Shown: in pieces, positions 1 to 9,837 of the stretch
Layout: each line of letters starts with the position of its first letter
Position numbering within the stretch: position 1 is the first letter of the stretch
Source of the DNA: Paenibacillus nanensis
GTDB taxonomy: Bacteria > Bacillota > Bacilli > Paenibacillales > Paenibacillaceae
Direction of reading: 5' to 3'
Assembly (NCBI RefSeq): GCF_003583765.1
Contig: NZ_QXQA01000001.1
Span: forward strand, 124,001 to 188,000
DNA length: 64,000 nucleotides
Program-made: the position numbers and the translations under genes
Notes under the pieces: model-generated
Databases searched by the model: none
What the model saw: the letters and a program-made list of their open reading frames with translations, nothing else
What the model was told of the DNA's origin: nothing

Positions 1-159
1 ACCGCCGGGCAGATCGACCTGAACCGCGACTTGAACCAGGCGCCGGAAGCGGTCCGCGCCGCTTCGATCGTAACGGCGACGCTTCCGATCCTGCTTGTGT
101 ATCCGTTTCTTCAAAAGCATTTCGTGAAGGGCGCGCTTGTCGGTTCTGTAAAAGGCTAG
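1..159 (+). CDS. Sugar ABC transporter permease, C-terminal end (partial)
   Basis: Only the last 52 residues are in the window. They run through one hydrophobic helix (ATLPILLVYPFLQKHF) into the ending VKGALVGSVKG, which is typical of the LplC/YtcP group of CUT1 sugar permeases; such proteins form half of the inner-membrane channel and have no ATPase of their own. The gene is followed at once by a terminator, so it closes its operon. The two-component system and LplA-like binding protein just downstream probably belong to the same transporter, which is inferred from position only. Confidence 0.75.
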   Translation, partial: TAGQIDLNRDLNQAPEAVRAASIVTATLPILLVYPFLQKHFVKGALVGSVKG

Positions 160-175
160 CCTCTTTGCGCAATCT

Positions 176-220
176 CCCCCTTTATTGCCAGGATTCATCC
201 AATGGCAATAAGGGGGTTTT
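176..220 (+). terminator. Rho-independent terminator
   Basis: A stem of about 14 pairs is formed by positions 176-190 and 203-216 (one bulged T) with a 12-base loop, followed by TTTT. It separates the permease gene from the response regulator. Confidence 0.8.
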
Positions 221-261
221 CTGCTATCATAATTTAACAACTGATGATAGGGGCGTTTAAC

Positions 262-1833
262 ATGATCAAGGCGATTCTGGTAGACGACGAACCGATGACG
301 AGAAGAGGACTGCTGCGTTTCGTGGATTGGAGCCGCCTCGGCATTGAGGTGGCCGGCGAAGCGGAGGATGGCGTGGAGGCGCTCGAGCTGTATGAGCGTA
401 CCCGTCCCGAGCTGGTCCTATGCGACGTGCGAATGCCGCGGATGGACGGCATTGAGCTGGCGCAGCGGATCCGCGAGGCCGATCCGCAGTGCAGCATTAT
501 TTTTTTAAGCGGGTACAACGATGTGGAGTACTTGAAATCAGCCATCAAGCTTCAAGTCGTCGAATATATGCTGAAGCCGATTCAAATGGACGAGCTGTCG
601 AAGCTGCTGGAGGAGACGGTTGCCTCCATTCAGGGGGAAAGGACGAAGCAGCAGGAGCTTAGCGCGATCCGCGAGCAATTCGACCGGAGCAAGCCGGAGC
701 TGGCCGAGCGGCTGCTGAAGACGATTTTGAAGCTGACGCCCGAATATGAGGCGGAGTACGCGACGATCGAAGAGGACCTGAAGCGGCTGTATCCGAAGCT
801 TCCGGTCAAGGGCCCTTATCAGATTGCTGCGTTCGGCTTTCAGAATAATGAAGCGAGGCTTCGCTGGCGGGAGGAGGCCGAAGCGGAGGCGGCGCAGGCC
901 GGCTTGCCTGTCCTGACCGCGATCATCGATGGAGTCGGGGTTGCGTGTATGGCGCTTTCCTCGCAGCGCAACGACGACCGGTCGGTCATCTGGCTGAATC
1001 GGCTGACCCGGCGGCGAGGCAGAGAAGAGCGGGGGACCGCTGCGGGCGTCGGCGAGCCCTGCATGCATCTGAACGGCTGCGGCGGCTCCTATGAGCAAGC
1101 GCTGAAAGCGTTGTCACACCGGTTCTACCGCGGCTGGCACACGACGATATGGTTCGGCAACCTGGCTGCCGGCCACTATTCGGCGGCGCTGTTCGATAAG
1201 CAGGCGTTCATCAAATTCGAGGAGCTGCTGCGGGAGAAGCAGCTGAAGGCCGCGGCGGAATGGCTCGATCAGACGGTCAACGAGCTGCTGCTTCACGCTC
1301 CTCTCGACGTCGAGGCGGTGCGGAAGAAGCTGTTCCGCTGGTACGTGGCGATGACCCGCATCTATTCGGAGACGATGTGGGAGTTCGAGAACGATCAGCT
1401 GTGGGCGACGATGTTCGTGTCCGGCGAGCTCTTCTCGATCCGCAAGTTTATGCTGCAGCGGCTGGAGGCGATTCAAGAGGCGCTTGATATGAGCGATTCG
1501 AGCGACAAATCGGTCATTCGGGACATCATCCGCTACATTCAGCAGAACTACAACAAGGACGTGTCCATCAATACGCTCGCCAGCCATGTTCATTTGGCCC
1601 CGACGTATATGTGCATTTTGTTCAAAAAAGAAAAGGGCGTGTCGATCAACGATTATATTACGCAGTACCGGATCGAGCATGCCAAGCGGCTGCTGCGGGA
1701 CCGTAAGCTGAAGCTGTATGAGGTCGCGTCGATGATCGGTTACCAGGACGCCAACTATTTCGCGAAAGTATTTCGCAAGCTGACCGGGGTCATCCCGTCC
1801 CAGTACCGGGACAGCTTGCCGGAGGAGCTATGA
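262..1833 (+). CDS. YesN-type response regulator (REC + AraC HTH)
   Basis: Cytoplasmic DNA-binding response regulator of 523 residues, the usual length for YesN-type partners of sugar-sensing kinases. Residues 1-120 form a receiver domain with acidic pocket VDDEP (D8, D9), phosphoacceptor D55 in LVLCDVRMPRMDG, and the YMLKPI lysine near 105. A weakly conserved middle region leads to a C-terminal AraC double helix-turn-helix (about 425-520, ending VFRKLTGVIPSQYR). I chose ATG 262 because GGGGCG lies 6 bases upstream; the earlier ATG at 244 has no ribosome site. Its stop overlaps the start of the kinase gene, so the two are translationally coupled. It likely controls the neighbouring sugar transporter. 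Confidence 0.9.
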   Translation: MIKAILVDDEPMTRRGLLRFVDWSRLGIEVAGEAEDGVEALELYERTRPELVLCDVRMPRMDGIELAQRIREADPQCSIIFLSGYNDVEYLKSAIKLQVVEYMLKPIQMDELSKLLEETVASIQGERTKQQELSAIREQFDRSKPELAERLLKTILKLTPEYEAEYATIEEDLKRLYPKLPVKGPYQIAAFGFQNNEARLRWREEAEAEAAQAGLPVLTAIIDGVGVACMALSSQRNDDRSVIWLNRLTRRRGREERGTAAGVGEPCMHLNGCGGSYEQALKALSHRFYRGWHTTIWFGNLAAGHYSAALFDKQAFIKFEELLREKQLKAAAEWLDQTVNELLLHAPLDVEAVRKKLFRWYVAMTRIYSETMWEFENDQLWATMFVSGELFSIRKFMLQRLEAIQEALDMSDSSDKSVIRDIIRYIQQNYNKDVSINTLASHVHLAPTYMCILFKKEKGVSINDYITQYRIEHAKRLLRDRKLKLYEVASMIGYQDANYFAKVFRKLTGVIPSQYRDSLPEEL

Positions 1834-3581
1834 TGACCGAGAACAGTCTCCGCGACAGGCTTTCGCGCACCCGGATCAAAACGAAGCTGATGCTGGTTTT
1901 TATGGCGTTAATTATCGTGACCGTCGGTCTGGTCTCCGTCGTCATTTATCAGAATACGATGCAGATTCTGGAGCGGCGGGTTGAGCAGTCGGTCGATAAA
2001 GCTATCCGTCAGGCGAGCTCCTTCCTGTCCTACAAGCTGAGCAACGTCAAGGACGTAGCCGGCATCCTGTTTATGAATCAAGAGCTGATCGATACGCTGA
2101 AGCGGGGCAAAGGCGATATTCCGCTTGGCCGTCAGATCGACGATTATCAGAAAATATTGAACATTCTAAGGTCCGTGCAGAACAGCCGCGAAATATACAG
2201 CATCCGCTTGTTCGCCAATTCGAACAATATCTACACCAAGGAAAATATGACGATATTTGCTTTGTCCGCCATCGAGAACGAGAGATGGTACCGCGACTTG
2301 CTCGCGACGACGGACGGCCTGTACTGCCGCTCGACCTACGAGTACGACTATTTGGGCGAAAGAGGCAAGCAGCAAGTCGTCACCTGCAGCCGGGTGCTTT
2401 ATTCCGAAGGCTATGGCAGCGACATATTGGCGGTGCTGTCTCTCGATATTTTGGAGGAGAAGCTGCAGGACATCATTAAGGAAACGCAAATTACGAAGGA
2501 CGGAAAAGTGTATTTGACCGACCGGGACAACCGCATCGTCTCGGGAAGCGACCCGGCCGACACCGGTCAAATGGTCGCGGACATTGACCCGCAGTCGTAT
2601 ATCGTAAGCAGCACGCCGATCGAGGGCTCCAACTGGCAGCTGGTTGCGCATATTCCGAAGGATGAAATATACGCGGAGAGCAGATCGTGGTCGTATCAGC
2701 TGTTTGCTTTATTTGTTATCGTCTGTTTTTTCGGAGCGATCATGGCCATTGCCTTCTCGGAGGGGCTGACGCGAAGAATCGGCCCGCTGCTTCAGCAGAT
2801 TAAGAAGATCGAGACGGAGAACTGGGACTCGCAGACGGCCGTCACCTCGCATGACGAAATCGGCGTCCTGCAAACCCATCTAAACCGGCTCAGCGTCAAT
2901 ATGCGCCAGCTGATCGAGGAGAAATACAAGTCCGAATCGGAGAAGCGGGAGGCGCAGCTTCAAGCGCTGCACGCGCAGATTAATCCGCATTTTCTATATA
3001 ACACGCTTGATTTGATCCATTGGATGGCGATGGAGAAAGGGGCGCGCGATATAAGCGAGGTGGCCGGCCAGCTGTCGGATTTTTTCCGGCTGAGCTTAAG
3101 CCAAGGGCGGGATATTATCCCGATCGCGGACGAGCTGGAGCATGTCCGGACGTACTTGCATATTCAAAGCCGGCGCTTTGGCGGCAATATTCAGTTTTCG
3201 ATCGAGGCGGATCCCGAGCTGCTTCGGCATAAGACGGTTAAGCTGATTTTGCAGCCGATTGTGGAAAACGCGATTCAGCACGGCATTCGGGAGAAGCGGG
3301 ACAAGTCCGGCTTTATCGCGATCCGGTCGCGTCTTCAGAATGGGCATGCCGTGTTTGTCATTGAGGACGACGGCGTCGGCATGAGCATGGATCTGCTTGA
3401 CCGCTTGAACGGCGACACGACGGATATCGGCTACGGCATTCGCAATGTGAGAGATAAGCTGCGGCTTTATTTCGGGGAAACGTCCGGGGTCGCGTTCGAT
3501 GTCCGGGAGGAAGGCGGCACGAAGGTGACGATTTCTTTTCCATTGGAGCGGGAGCTGCCGGCCGGAGCGGAACAGGGCTGA
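1833..3581 (+). CDS. YesM-type membrane sensor histidine kinase
   Basis: Kinase of about 582 residues that senses an extracellular signal, probably a sugar or its binding protein, and phosphorylates the regulator encoded upstream. It has an N-terminal membrane helix (about 18-40), an extracellular dCache-like sensor to about 285, a second helix (about 290-310), a HAMP linker, the His_kinase motif HAQINPHFLYNTL (phosphorylated H in NPHF), and an ATPase domain with N-box QPIVENAIQHG and G-boxes EDDGVGMS and GYGIRNVRDKL. Two in-frame ATGs overlap the regulator stop (1830 and 1833). I favour 1833 because GGAGGAG at 1821-1827 is 5 bases from it and only 2 from 1830. Confidence 0.9.
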   Translation: MTENSLRDRLSRTRIKTKLMLVFMALIIVTVGLVSVVIYQNTMQILERRVEQSVDKAIRQASSFLSYKLSNVKDVAGILFMNQELIDTLKRGKGDIPLGRQIDDYQKILNILRSVQNSREIYSIRLFANSNNIYTKENMTIFALSAIENERWYRDLLATTDGLYCRSTYEYDYLGERGKQQVVTCSRVLYSEGYGSDILAVLSLDILEEKLQDIIKETQITKDGKVYLTDRDNRIVSGSDPADTGQMVADIDPQSYIVSSTPIEGSNWQLVAHIPKDEIYAESRSWSYQLFALFVIVCFFGAIMAIAFSEGLTRRIGPLLQQIKKIETENWDSQTAVTSHDEIGVLQTHLNRLSVNMRQLIEEKYKSESEKREAQLQALHAQINPHFLYNTLDLIHWMAMEKGARDISEVAGQLSDFFRLSLSQGRDIIPIADELEHVRTYLHIQSRRFGGNIQFSIEADPELLRHKTVKLILQPIVENAIQHGIREKRDKSGFIAIRSRLQNGHAVFVIEDDGVGMSMDLLDRLNGDTTDIGYGIRNVRDKLRLYFGETSGVAFDVREEGGTKVTISFPLERELPAGAEQG

Positions 3582-3703
3582 ACAGACATAGACATGAACA
3601 GCAACAGAGGACAACAAGCGGAGCGACTGCAGACAAATACAGGCAAGACGCGCCATGATAGGATGAATCCGTGAAGACAAATTGACGCAATGGGGGAGAT
3701 ACG

Positions 3704-5212
3704 GTGGGCAAGAAATGGAAGTTAAGTATCGTCTGTGCAGCAATGATGGCTTTGCTGGTATCCGCATGCAGCGGCAACACCGGTTCGAAGGGCGGGGACG
3801 CGAATACCGGGACAAGCGGCAGCGGGGCGGAGGAGCAGCAGGAGAAGCCGGTTCTGAAGCAGCTTGGGCCACAACGGAATTTCGATCCGAACGGGGATAA
3901 GGTAGCCGCGTTCCTGGAGGAAGCGACCGGCTATAAGGTCGAGTACGAGACGCTTCCGCTCGAAAACCCGGACGATAAGCTGAACCTGCTCATGGCGAAC
4001 AACGAGCCGTACGATATCGTGAAGCTCAGCGGCTCGCAATATAACCGATTGGCCGTGCAGGGCGCGCTGGAGCCGCTCGACGAGCTGCTCGAACAGTACG
4101 GGCAGGACTTGCTTGGCGCAACGCCGGCGGAATTTTACGAAAACGCGAAGGTCGACGGCCAAATCTACGGCATTCCGGAGAAGCATCCGCGCGGATTTGT
4201 CGGCAGCGCCCTAGCGATCAACCAGAATCTGCTTGACGAGCTTGGCATGGAAGTGCCGACGACGACCGATGAATTCTACAATTTGTTGAAAGCGATTAAA
4301 GACGAGAAGGGCATCGTGCCTCTGACGGGCTTTGAGAGCATCATTCCTGAAATATCCGGCGCGTTCGGCGTCGTGACAAGCTTTGACGTGCAGGACGGCA
4401 AGCTGATCCACCGTCTGGAAGGACCGGGCATGAAGGAATATCTCGCGTTCATGAACAAGCTGTACAGCGAAGGCTTGATGGATCCGGAATGGCCGGTGAA
4501 CAAGACAGAGACGATTCAGCAGAAGTTCACGACCGGCAAAGCCGGCATTATGACATACGGCTGGGGCGTAGCTCCGGCAGTCACGGAAGCGCTGAAGAAG
4601 AACGATCCGGACGCGGAAATTACGCTCATCACTTCGCTTAAAGGTCCAGACGGCCAAATCGGCAACTGGGTGCAGGGCGGCGGTGTAAGCTGGTATATCG
4701 CCATTCCGAAATCGTCCAAACATAAAGAAGAAGCGATGAAATATATGAATTTGAAGGTTCAGCCGGACCTGTTCAAGGAGCTGGCGATCGGGGAAGAAGG
4801 CGTTCACTACCAAGCGGGTGCCGACGGCAAGCTGATGCCGATTCTGCCGATCTTTAACGAGGAGCGCGGCAATGCGGACTGGTTCATGACCAGTACGGAC
4901 GCCAAAGCGTTCGAAGACCAGTGGCTGCTTCGCGTCCGCAAGGATCCGGTGCTGCAGGCGACCTTCGAGGAGATCCAAGAGAAGCAGCTTTCGGTCTCGC
5001 GGAGCGACCCGACGCTGCTGGCGCCGCCGCTTCCGGTTGTGGCGAACAACCAGCAGAAGCTGAACAAGCTGGAGAACGACTATATCATTAAGGTGTTCGC
5101 CGGAGCGGAATCGCTGGATCAATACGACGCCTTCGTCTCCGACTGGATGTCGCAGGGCGGATCGGAAATGATGGCCGAGCTGACGGCATGGTATGACAGC
5201 GCGAAGGAATAA
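3704..5212 (+). CDS. LplA-like sugar ABC transporter substrate-binding lipoprotein
   Basis: Extracellular lipid-anchored binding protein of 502 residues, the large size typical of LplA-type partners of LplB/LplC permeases. The N-terminus is a lipoprotein signal (hydrophobic stretch, then LVSAC; the Cys at about residue 22 would be lipidated) followed by a Gly/Ser/Thr-rich linker. The body has the usual two-lobed solute-binding features such as TTGKAGIMTYGWG and IAIPKSSKHKEEAMKYMN. The start is GTG with GGGGGAGA 6 bases upstream. It lies 122 bases after the kinase and ends in a terminator. The ligand cannot be read from sequence, but an oligosaccharide is likely. Confidence 0.88.
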   Translation: MGKKWKLSIVCAAMMALLVSACSGNTGSKGGDANTGTSGSGAEEQQEKPVLKQLGPQRNFDPNGDKVAAFLEEATGYKVEYETLPLENPDDKLNLLMANNEPYDIVKLSGSQYNRLAVQGALEPLDELLEQYGQDLLGATPAEFYENAKVDGQIYGIPEKHPRGFVGSALAINQNLLDELGMEVPTTTDEFYNLLKAIKDEKGIVPLTGFESIIPEISGAFGVVTSFDVQDGKLIHRLEGPGMKEYLAFMNKLYSEGLMDPEWPVNKTETIQQKFTTGKAGIMTYGWGVAPAVTEALKKNDPDAEITLITSLKGPDGQIGNWVQGGGVSWYIAIPKSSKHKEEAMKYMNLKVQPDLFKELAIGEEGVHYQAGADGKLMPILPIFNEERGNADWFMTSTDAKAFEDQWLLRVRKDPVLQATFEEIQEKQLSVSRSDPTLLAPPLPVVANNQQKLNKLENDYIIKVFAGAESLDQYDAFVSDWMSQGGSEMMAELTAWYDSAKE

Positions 5213-5223
5213 CGATTGAAGCG

Positions 5224-5266
5224 AAGGCCGCCCTGCCGGTTCAAGACCGGGGGGCGGCCTTTTATT
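5224..5266 (+). terminator. Rho-independent terminator
   Basis: Ten-pair GC-rich stem AAGGCCGCCC / GGGCGGCCTT (5224-5233 and 5252-5261) followed by TTTATTTG, just after the binding-protein gene. Confidence 0.85.
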
Positions 5267-5387
5267 TGTTTACAATACCTAAAGATTTTCCTTGTTTTCA
5301 TAAGATATAGGGATAACGGCGTTCCGGCTAATACGGTTAAATAAAGAGAAGGCAAACATCATGATTACCGGAAGGGGGAGGGGGCAT

Positions 5388-6290
5388 ATGGCGCTGACGG
5401 AGGTCGCGGCTGCAAGGGAGGAACGTGCTGCCGGCTTCGATAAACGCTACTTGGAGAGAACGGTCGCGCTGAACATGCTGGAGCTGTGCCAGGTGCGGGA
5501 CTGCGGCTGCCGCGAAGCGGAGGGGCGCACCTCTTCCGACGCGCACCTGCTTGTCTATATGCTGTCGGGAGACGCCGTCGTAACCGCCGCCGAGGAGCAG
5601 CTTAGGCTTCCGGCACGGCATTTCATTCGCTTGAATCCAAGAACCGGGTACCGGATCGCCTCGGAAGGAAGACCTCACGAGGCGGCGCGATTCCTATGCG
5701 TCGAGCTGAAGCCCCGGCCGGGCTCGAATCGCCTGTTCTCTTTGTTCGAGACCGAGGCGGGGCATCGCGTTGTAGCAGACCGGCTCGGGATGGATGAGCT
5801 GTTCTTCAGCTTGATTGGGGAGCTGCAGCGTCAGGACAATCAGACCCGCATCATGCTGGACAGCATCCTCAATCAAATTGTCATTACCGCGGGCCGGATT
5901 GCCGGCGGCTATGCCGGCCGCGGGGGCGGTTCGAGCGAGAAGGCACCGGGCAGGAAGGAACTGGTCTATCAGGTTGTGCAATATATCGACAGGCATATGG
6001 ACCGGATCGAGGAGCTTGGGCAGGTAGCCGCGCACTTCGGGTACAGCTATTCCTATCTCTCGCACGCGTTTCGAGCGGAGATGGGCGTTCCGCTGCAAAT
6101 CTATTGGGCGAACCGGCGCATGATGCGCGCCATGAACCGGCTTCAGGCCGGACGAGCGAGCATTACGCAAATATCCGAGGAGCTTCGCTACCAGTCGATC
6201 CATTCCTTCAGCAAGGCCTTCAAAAAAATGACGGGCTTTACGCCGTCGGAATACCAAAGCTTATACGGAGCGAAGCGGGGAAACGGATAA
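5388..6290 (+). CDS. AraC-family transcriptional regulator with cupin-like N-terminus
   Basis: Stand-alone cytoplasmic regulator of 300 residues. The first 160 or so look like the AraC ligand-binding cupin (VYMLSGDAVVTAAEEQ, LPARHFIRLNPRTGY). The last 100 hold the two AraC helix-turn-helix motifs (VAAHFGYSYSYLSHAFRAEMG and ISEELRYQSIHSFSKAFKKMTG), ending PSEYQSLYG. ATG 5388 was chosen over the in-frame ATG at 5361 because GGGGGAGGGGG sits directly before it. It is 114 bases upstream of the amino-sugar operon in the same direction, so it is a candidate activator of that operon. No operator is visible. Confidence 0.85.
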   Translation: MALTEVAAAREERAAGFDKRYLERTVALNMLELCQVRDCGCREAEGRTSSDAHLLVYMLSGDAVVTAAEEQLRLPARHFIRLNPRTGYRIASEGRPHEAARFLCVELKPRPGSNRLFSLFETEAGHRVVADRLGMDELFFSLIGELQRQDNQTRIMLDSILNQIVITAGRIAGGYAGRGGGSSEKAPGRKELVYQVVQYIDRHMDRIEELGQVAAHFGYSYSYLSHAFRAEMGVPLQIYWANRRMMRAMNRLQAGRASITQISEELRYQSIHSFSKAFKKMTGFTPSEYQSLYGAKRGNG

Positions 6291-6404
6291 ATTCGGAAAT
6301 GGCGAATGGGCAGCCGAAGAGCTGAGCGGCATATCGCAGAAGCGCGCTTGCCGGTCAACTCGATCCGGTGCAGCCAACGTCATTTATTAGTCTAGGGGGT
6401 ACCT

Positions 6405-8258
6405 ATGAAAACGGCCATTTTTTCAAAAGATTCGAATATACGCCATTTGCTGCTGCCGGACGGCGCGGAGAATTACACGTGGGAGGAAGTGGAGAGCCGC
6501 GATTTGACGCTGTTCGACGCGGTCTATTTGCTTGGCTCCGCTTCGTTGGATGCGCCGGTCTCTCTTTCGCCGATTGCAAGCTCGAGGCTATGGACATTCG
6601 CGGAGCAAGGAGGACGGATCTATGCGGAGCTGATTGAGGCGTTCGACTTCCCGAGCTCCCGGCTGTTCGGCTGGAAGCAGGACTTCCCGGCGACGAGAAG
6701 AACGATCGAGAAGCTGAGATGCGATGAGGCGATCCCGGGCGCAGCGGAAGGGGCTTTGCTGGAATGGGCGGGCGGACTTGCGAAAGGCTTTGCGGTTGAT
6801 GGGGAGACGAAGCTGTCGTTCGGCGCGTACCAAGAGACGCATGTTAGTCCGTCAGGCGGCAAGCCGGGACATCCCGGACTGATCGTGCGCAAGCTCGGGC
6901 AAGGTCTTGTCGTATATGCGGCGTTCTCGCTTCTAACTTGCGCCGATGCGGCCGCGCTTCGTCCATATGGGCGCTGGAGCCTGCTGCTTAACCGTTTGAC
7001 GGAGGAGACGGGGCTGCCGCTCCGGATAGGGTCGCCTGTCATTGAGCTGGCCGGAGATACGGATGCCGGACAGGCGGTAGACGCGAATGCGGACTGGTTC
7101 CGCGCGTCGGGCATGCTGCCGGCTGCGGACGGCTCCGAAGGCGTATACGAAAATATTCATTCGGTGACGGGCAAGCTGTCGAAGGACCGCCGTCCGGACT
7201 GCCACGCGCATACGGCGCTTATGTTTCATTTGTACGGCAGATGGAAGAAGGATGACCGTTATCTCGACGTCTCAGACCGCCTCCTCGGCTACTTGTTCGA
7301 TCGGGGCTATCAGGATATGGATCCGAACTCGCCGTCGTACGGTTTTTGGAAGTGGTATGATTTCCCCGGCGCTTATCCGCATCAAATATTTACGGACGAC
7401 AACGCGTGGGTATGCTTCGTGCTCCTCTATCTGTACCGGAAAACAGGCAAGGACGTCTACCGGCAGAGAGGGGTGCTCGTTGCGGAACGTTTGCTGGCCA
7501 CGCAGCGGAAGGACGGGCTGCGCCCGAACGTGCTGACAAGAGCGCAGCTGGCTGAGCTGGGCGTGGAAGGGGCGAGGGAGCTCGAGCCGAGCTTGAACCC
7601 GCATTTCGAGAGCATCGCGCATTCAGCGTTTATTCAGGCCTATCTCGTGACGGGCGACGAAGCGTATTTGAAGACGGCGCTGACGGGCGCCCGGACGCTG
7701 CTGGCCAGAAAGGGCGAGCTGCAGTTTATGTACAGCCGGACGTCGGGCTTGACACGGCTGCTGCTGCCGCTCGGCTATTTGGCCCGCCATGACGAGAGCG
7801 GCGAGATCGAAGCCGGCTTGCGCGAAGCGGCGGACTATTTGATCGGGCGTCAGCACCGGCTCGGCGGTATAGAGGAAGCGGACAATCCGGATCCGGAACG
7901 GTTCGGGCTCGAGGATGCGGGCGTCTATATTAGGAACGGGGAAGGCATCGCCGATCAGCTGTATACGAACAATTTCCTGGTCATGAACAGCTGGGAGATG
8001 TGGCGGGCGACCGGAGAAGCGCGGTACAAGAAGCTGCACGATGAGGTGTCCGCGTTTATGCGGCGCATTCAGATCAAGAGCAAGGAAGACAGGTTCAGCG
8101 GCGGCTGGATGCGGGCGTTCGATATGAATGCCGGCGAATATTTCGGCAACAACGGCGATACCGGCTGGGGACCGTACTGCATGGAAAGCGGCTGGACGAA
8201 TGCGGTTACGTCGGCGGGCATGCTGCTCGCTTTGCTGGATGAAAGTATTTTCGATTAA
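6405..8258 (+). CDS. Uncharacterised protein with alpha/alpha-barrel (six-hairpin glycosidase-like) C-terminus
   Basis: I do not recognise a named family. The 617-residue protein has no signal peptide or membrane helix, so it should be cytoplasmic. Residues 1-220 resemble a glutamine-amidotransferase-like or ThuA-like Rossmann fold (short strands and GGRIYAELIEAF). Residues from about 250 look like an (alpha/alpha)6 barrel of the six-hairpin glycosidase or sugar-epimerase type: repeated aromatic/acidic helices, FTDDNAWVCFVLLYLYRKTG, and GGWMRAFDMNAGEYFGNNGDTGWGP is condensed near the end. AGGGGG precedes the ATG. It opens an operon with GH3, FAD oxidoreductase, NanE and ROK genes, so a sugar hydrolase, lyase or 2-epimerase role is plausible but unproven. 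Confidence 0.7.
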   Translation: MKTAIFSKDSNIRHLLLPDGAENYTWEEVESRDLTLFDAVYLLGSASLDAPVSLSPIASSRLWTFAEQGGRIYAELIEAFDFPSSRLFGWKQDFPATRRTIEKLRCDEAIPGAAEGALLEWAGGLAKGFAVDGETKLSFGAYQETHVSPSGGKPGHPGLIVRKLGQGLVVYAAFSLLTCADAAALRPYGRWSLLLNRLTEETGLPLRIGSPVIELAGDTDAGQAVDANADWFRASGMLPAADGSEGVYENIHSVTGKLSKDRRPDCHAHTALMFHLYGRWKKDDRYLDVSDRLLGYLFDRGYQDMDPNSPSYGFWKWYDFPGAYPHQIFTDDNAWVCFVLLYLYRKTGKDVYRQRGVLVAERLLATQRKDGLRPNVLTRAQLAELGVEGARELEPSLNPHFESIAHSAFIQAYLVTGDEAYLKTALTGARTLLARKGELQFMYSRTSGLTRLLLPLGYLARHDESGEIEAGLREAADYLIGRQHRLGGIEEADNPDPERFGLEDAGVYIRNGEGIADQLYTNNFLVMNSWEMWRATGEARYKKLHDEVSAFMRRIQIKSKEDRFSGGWMRAFDMNAGEYFGNNGDTGWGPYCMESGWTNAVTSAGMLLALLDESIFD

Positions 8259-8274
8259 AGAAGGGAAGCCCACC

Positions 8275-9837
8275 ATGCGGAAGACGCTTGATCAGATGAC
8301 ATTGGAGGAGAAGGTCGGACAGCTGTTCACCTTTTATTACAAAGAGACGGTTTACGCGGAGGAAGCGGAGCAATATATCGCCGGCTACAAGGCCGGAGGC
8401 ATCTTTCTTGATATGGAATGCTTGGAGGAGCCGGAGCAGGTGCATAAGCTTACGTCTCGCATGCAGGAGGCGTCCCTTACGAGAGGAAGCGGTTTGCCGC
8501 TGTTTGTGGCTGCGGATTTTGTGGCGGGGGCGGGCTGCAAGCTGTCGCGGGGAGGCGCGGTTCATTTTCCGAAAAATATGGCAATCGGCGCGGCGAATGA
8601 CGAGCGGCTCGCATACGAGAGCGGCAAGGCGACGGCGGACGAGTCGCTTGCGATGGGCGTGAACTTCAACTACAGCCCGGTCGTCGACATTAACAACAAC
8701 CCGGACAATCCCGTCATCGGCACGCATTCGTTCGGCGGCTCGAGGGAGCTGGTGTCGCGTATGGGCGCGGCCGTCATCCGCGGCTATCAAGAGCGCGGCA
8801 TGATTGCGACCGCCAAGCATTTTCCCGGTCACGGCGACACGAACGTCGACTCGCACCTGGATCTTCCGGTGCTGCCCTTTGACCGCGACAGGCTGGAGGC
8901 GTTCGAGCTTGTTCCGTTCCGCAAGGCGATTGAAGCGGGCGTCGACGCAATCATGGTCGGACATATCGCGGTTCCGGCGCTCGATCCAGGCATGCTGCCC
9001 GCCTCGTTGTCCCGTCCGATGGTAACCGGACTTCTGCGGGAGGAGCTGGGGTTCGACGGCCTCGTCGTGACGGACGGCATGTCGATGAAAGGCGTGACAT
9101 CCAAATACACGCAGGCGAAGGCTTGCGTCATGGCGCTGCAGGCCGGCGCTGACATTCTGCTTGTGTGTCCGGAGCGCGGGGATGAGGCACAGGAAATGGT
9201 CGACGCCGTGCTTGGCGCCGTTAAGTCGGGGAAGCTGAGCGAGAGCCGAATCGATGAATCGGCTGCGCGCATTATGCAAATGAAAGAGAAATACGGTCTG
9301 ACGCCGGACCGGTTCAAGCTGCAGCCGTACGAAGCTTCGGCGTTTGAACAGGAGGAAGCGAAGCTCGTCAGCCTCGAGCTGGCGCGCAAGGCGCTGCGGG
9401 CATCCGGAAGCGAGGAGCTGTGGGCGGGCGTTCTAAGCGGCGTGACGAACTGGATGCTTATAGGCGAGAAGCAGCTTGCGGAGTTTGCGGTTCGCTTGTC
9501 CGACAGCGGGATCGTGACGGAGGTCCGGCAGATCGGAACGTATGAAGAGCTTCAGGAGGTCCTTGCGGAGACTCCGGGAGAACGGCCGGTTATTGCCGCT
9601 GTTACGCATAACAAGCGGATGAAGCGGGACGCGCTCGAACGCGTGAACCGTATTGCTTCGGAACGCGGAGGGCCGATGCTGCTTGTTCATTTCGGCTCGC
9701 CGTACGATATCGAGGGGCTGCCGGACCTGCCTGTGATATTGCTGTACGATCGCGCGCCTTCCTTGCAGGAGGCGGCCGCGGAGTATGTGAATAACGTTCT
9801 ACACCAACACGATGGGAGAGATCGGTACGATGCATAA
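8275..9837 (+). CDS. GH3 beta-N-acetylhexosaminidase (NagZ-like)
   Basis: Family 3 glycoside hydrolase of 520 residues that would release N-acetylglucosamine-type units from beta-linked saccharides. The N-terminal barrel starts MRKTLDQMTLEEKVGQLF and carries the NagZ-type signature KHFPGHGDTNVDSH, whose histidine replaces the usual acid/base, and the nucleophile Asp in VVTDGMSMKGV. A second alpha/beta domain follows (about 350-520), as in long Gram-positive NagZ proteins. There is no signal peptide, so the enzyme is probably intracellular and acts on imported oligosaccharides. The start is ATG 8275 after AAGGGAAG; longer upstream reading is within the previous gene. The 3' end overlaps the next gene by 8 bases. 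Confidence 0.88.
   Translation: MRKTLDQMTLEEKVGQLFTFYYKETVYAEEAEQYIAGYKAGGIFLDMECLEEPEQVHKLTSRMQEASLTRGSGLPLFVAADFVAGAGCKLSRGGAVHFPKNMAIGAANDERLAYESGKATADESLAMGVNFNYSPVVDINNNPDNPVIGTHSFGGSRELVSRMGAAVIRGYQERGMIATAKHFPGHGDTNVDSHLDLPVLPFDRDRLEAFELVPFRKAIEAGVDAIMVGHIAVPALDPGMLPASLSRPMVTGLLREELGFDGLVVTDGMSMKGVTSKYTQAKACVMALQAGADILLVCPERGDEAQEMVDAVLGAVKSGKLSESRIDESAARIMQMKEKYGLTPDRFKLQPYEASAFEQEEAKLVSLELARKALRASGSEELWAGVLSGVTNWMLIGEKQLAEFAVRLSDSGIVTEVRQIGTYEELQEVLAETPGERPVIAAVTHNKRMKRDALERVNRIASERGGPMLLVHFGSPYDIEGLPDLPVILLYDRAPSLQEAAAEYVNNVLHQHDGRDRYDA

Noticed and set aside
3096..3872. Minus-strand ORF of 258 codons over the kinase end and binding-protein start
   Set aside because: It is a shadow of the two plus-strand genes, with low-complexity sequence and no ribosome site.
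6404..6417. cre-like sequence over the start codon of the 617-residue protein
   Set aside because: The match comes from the coding sequence and has several mismatches in the conserved core.
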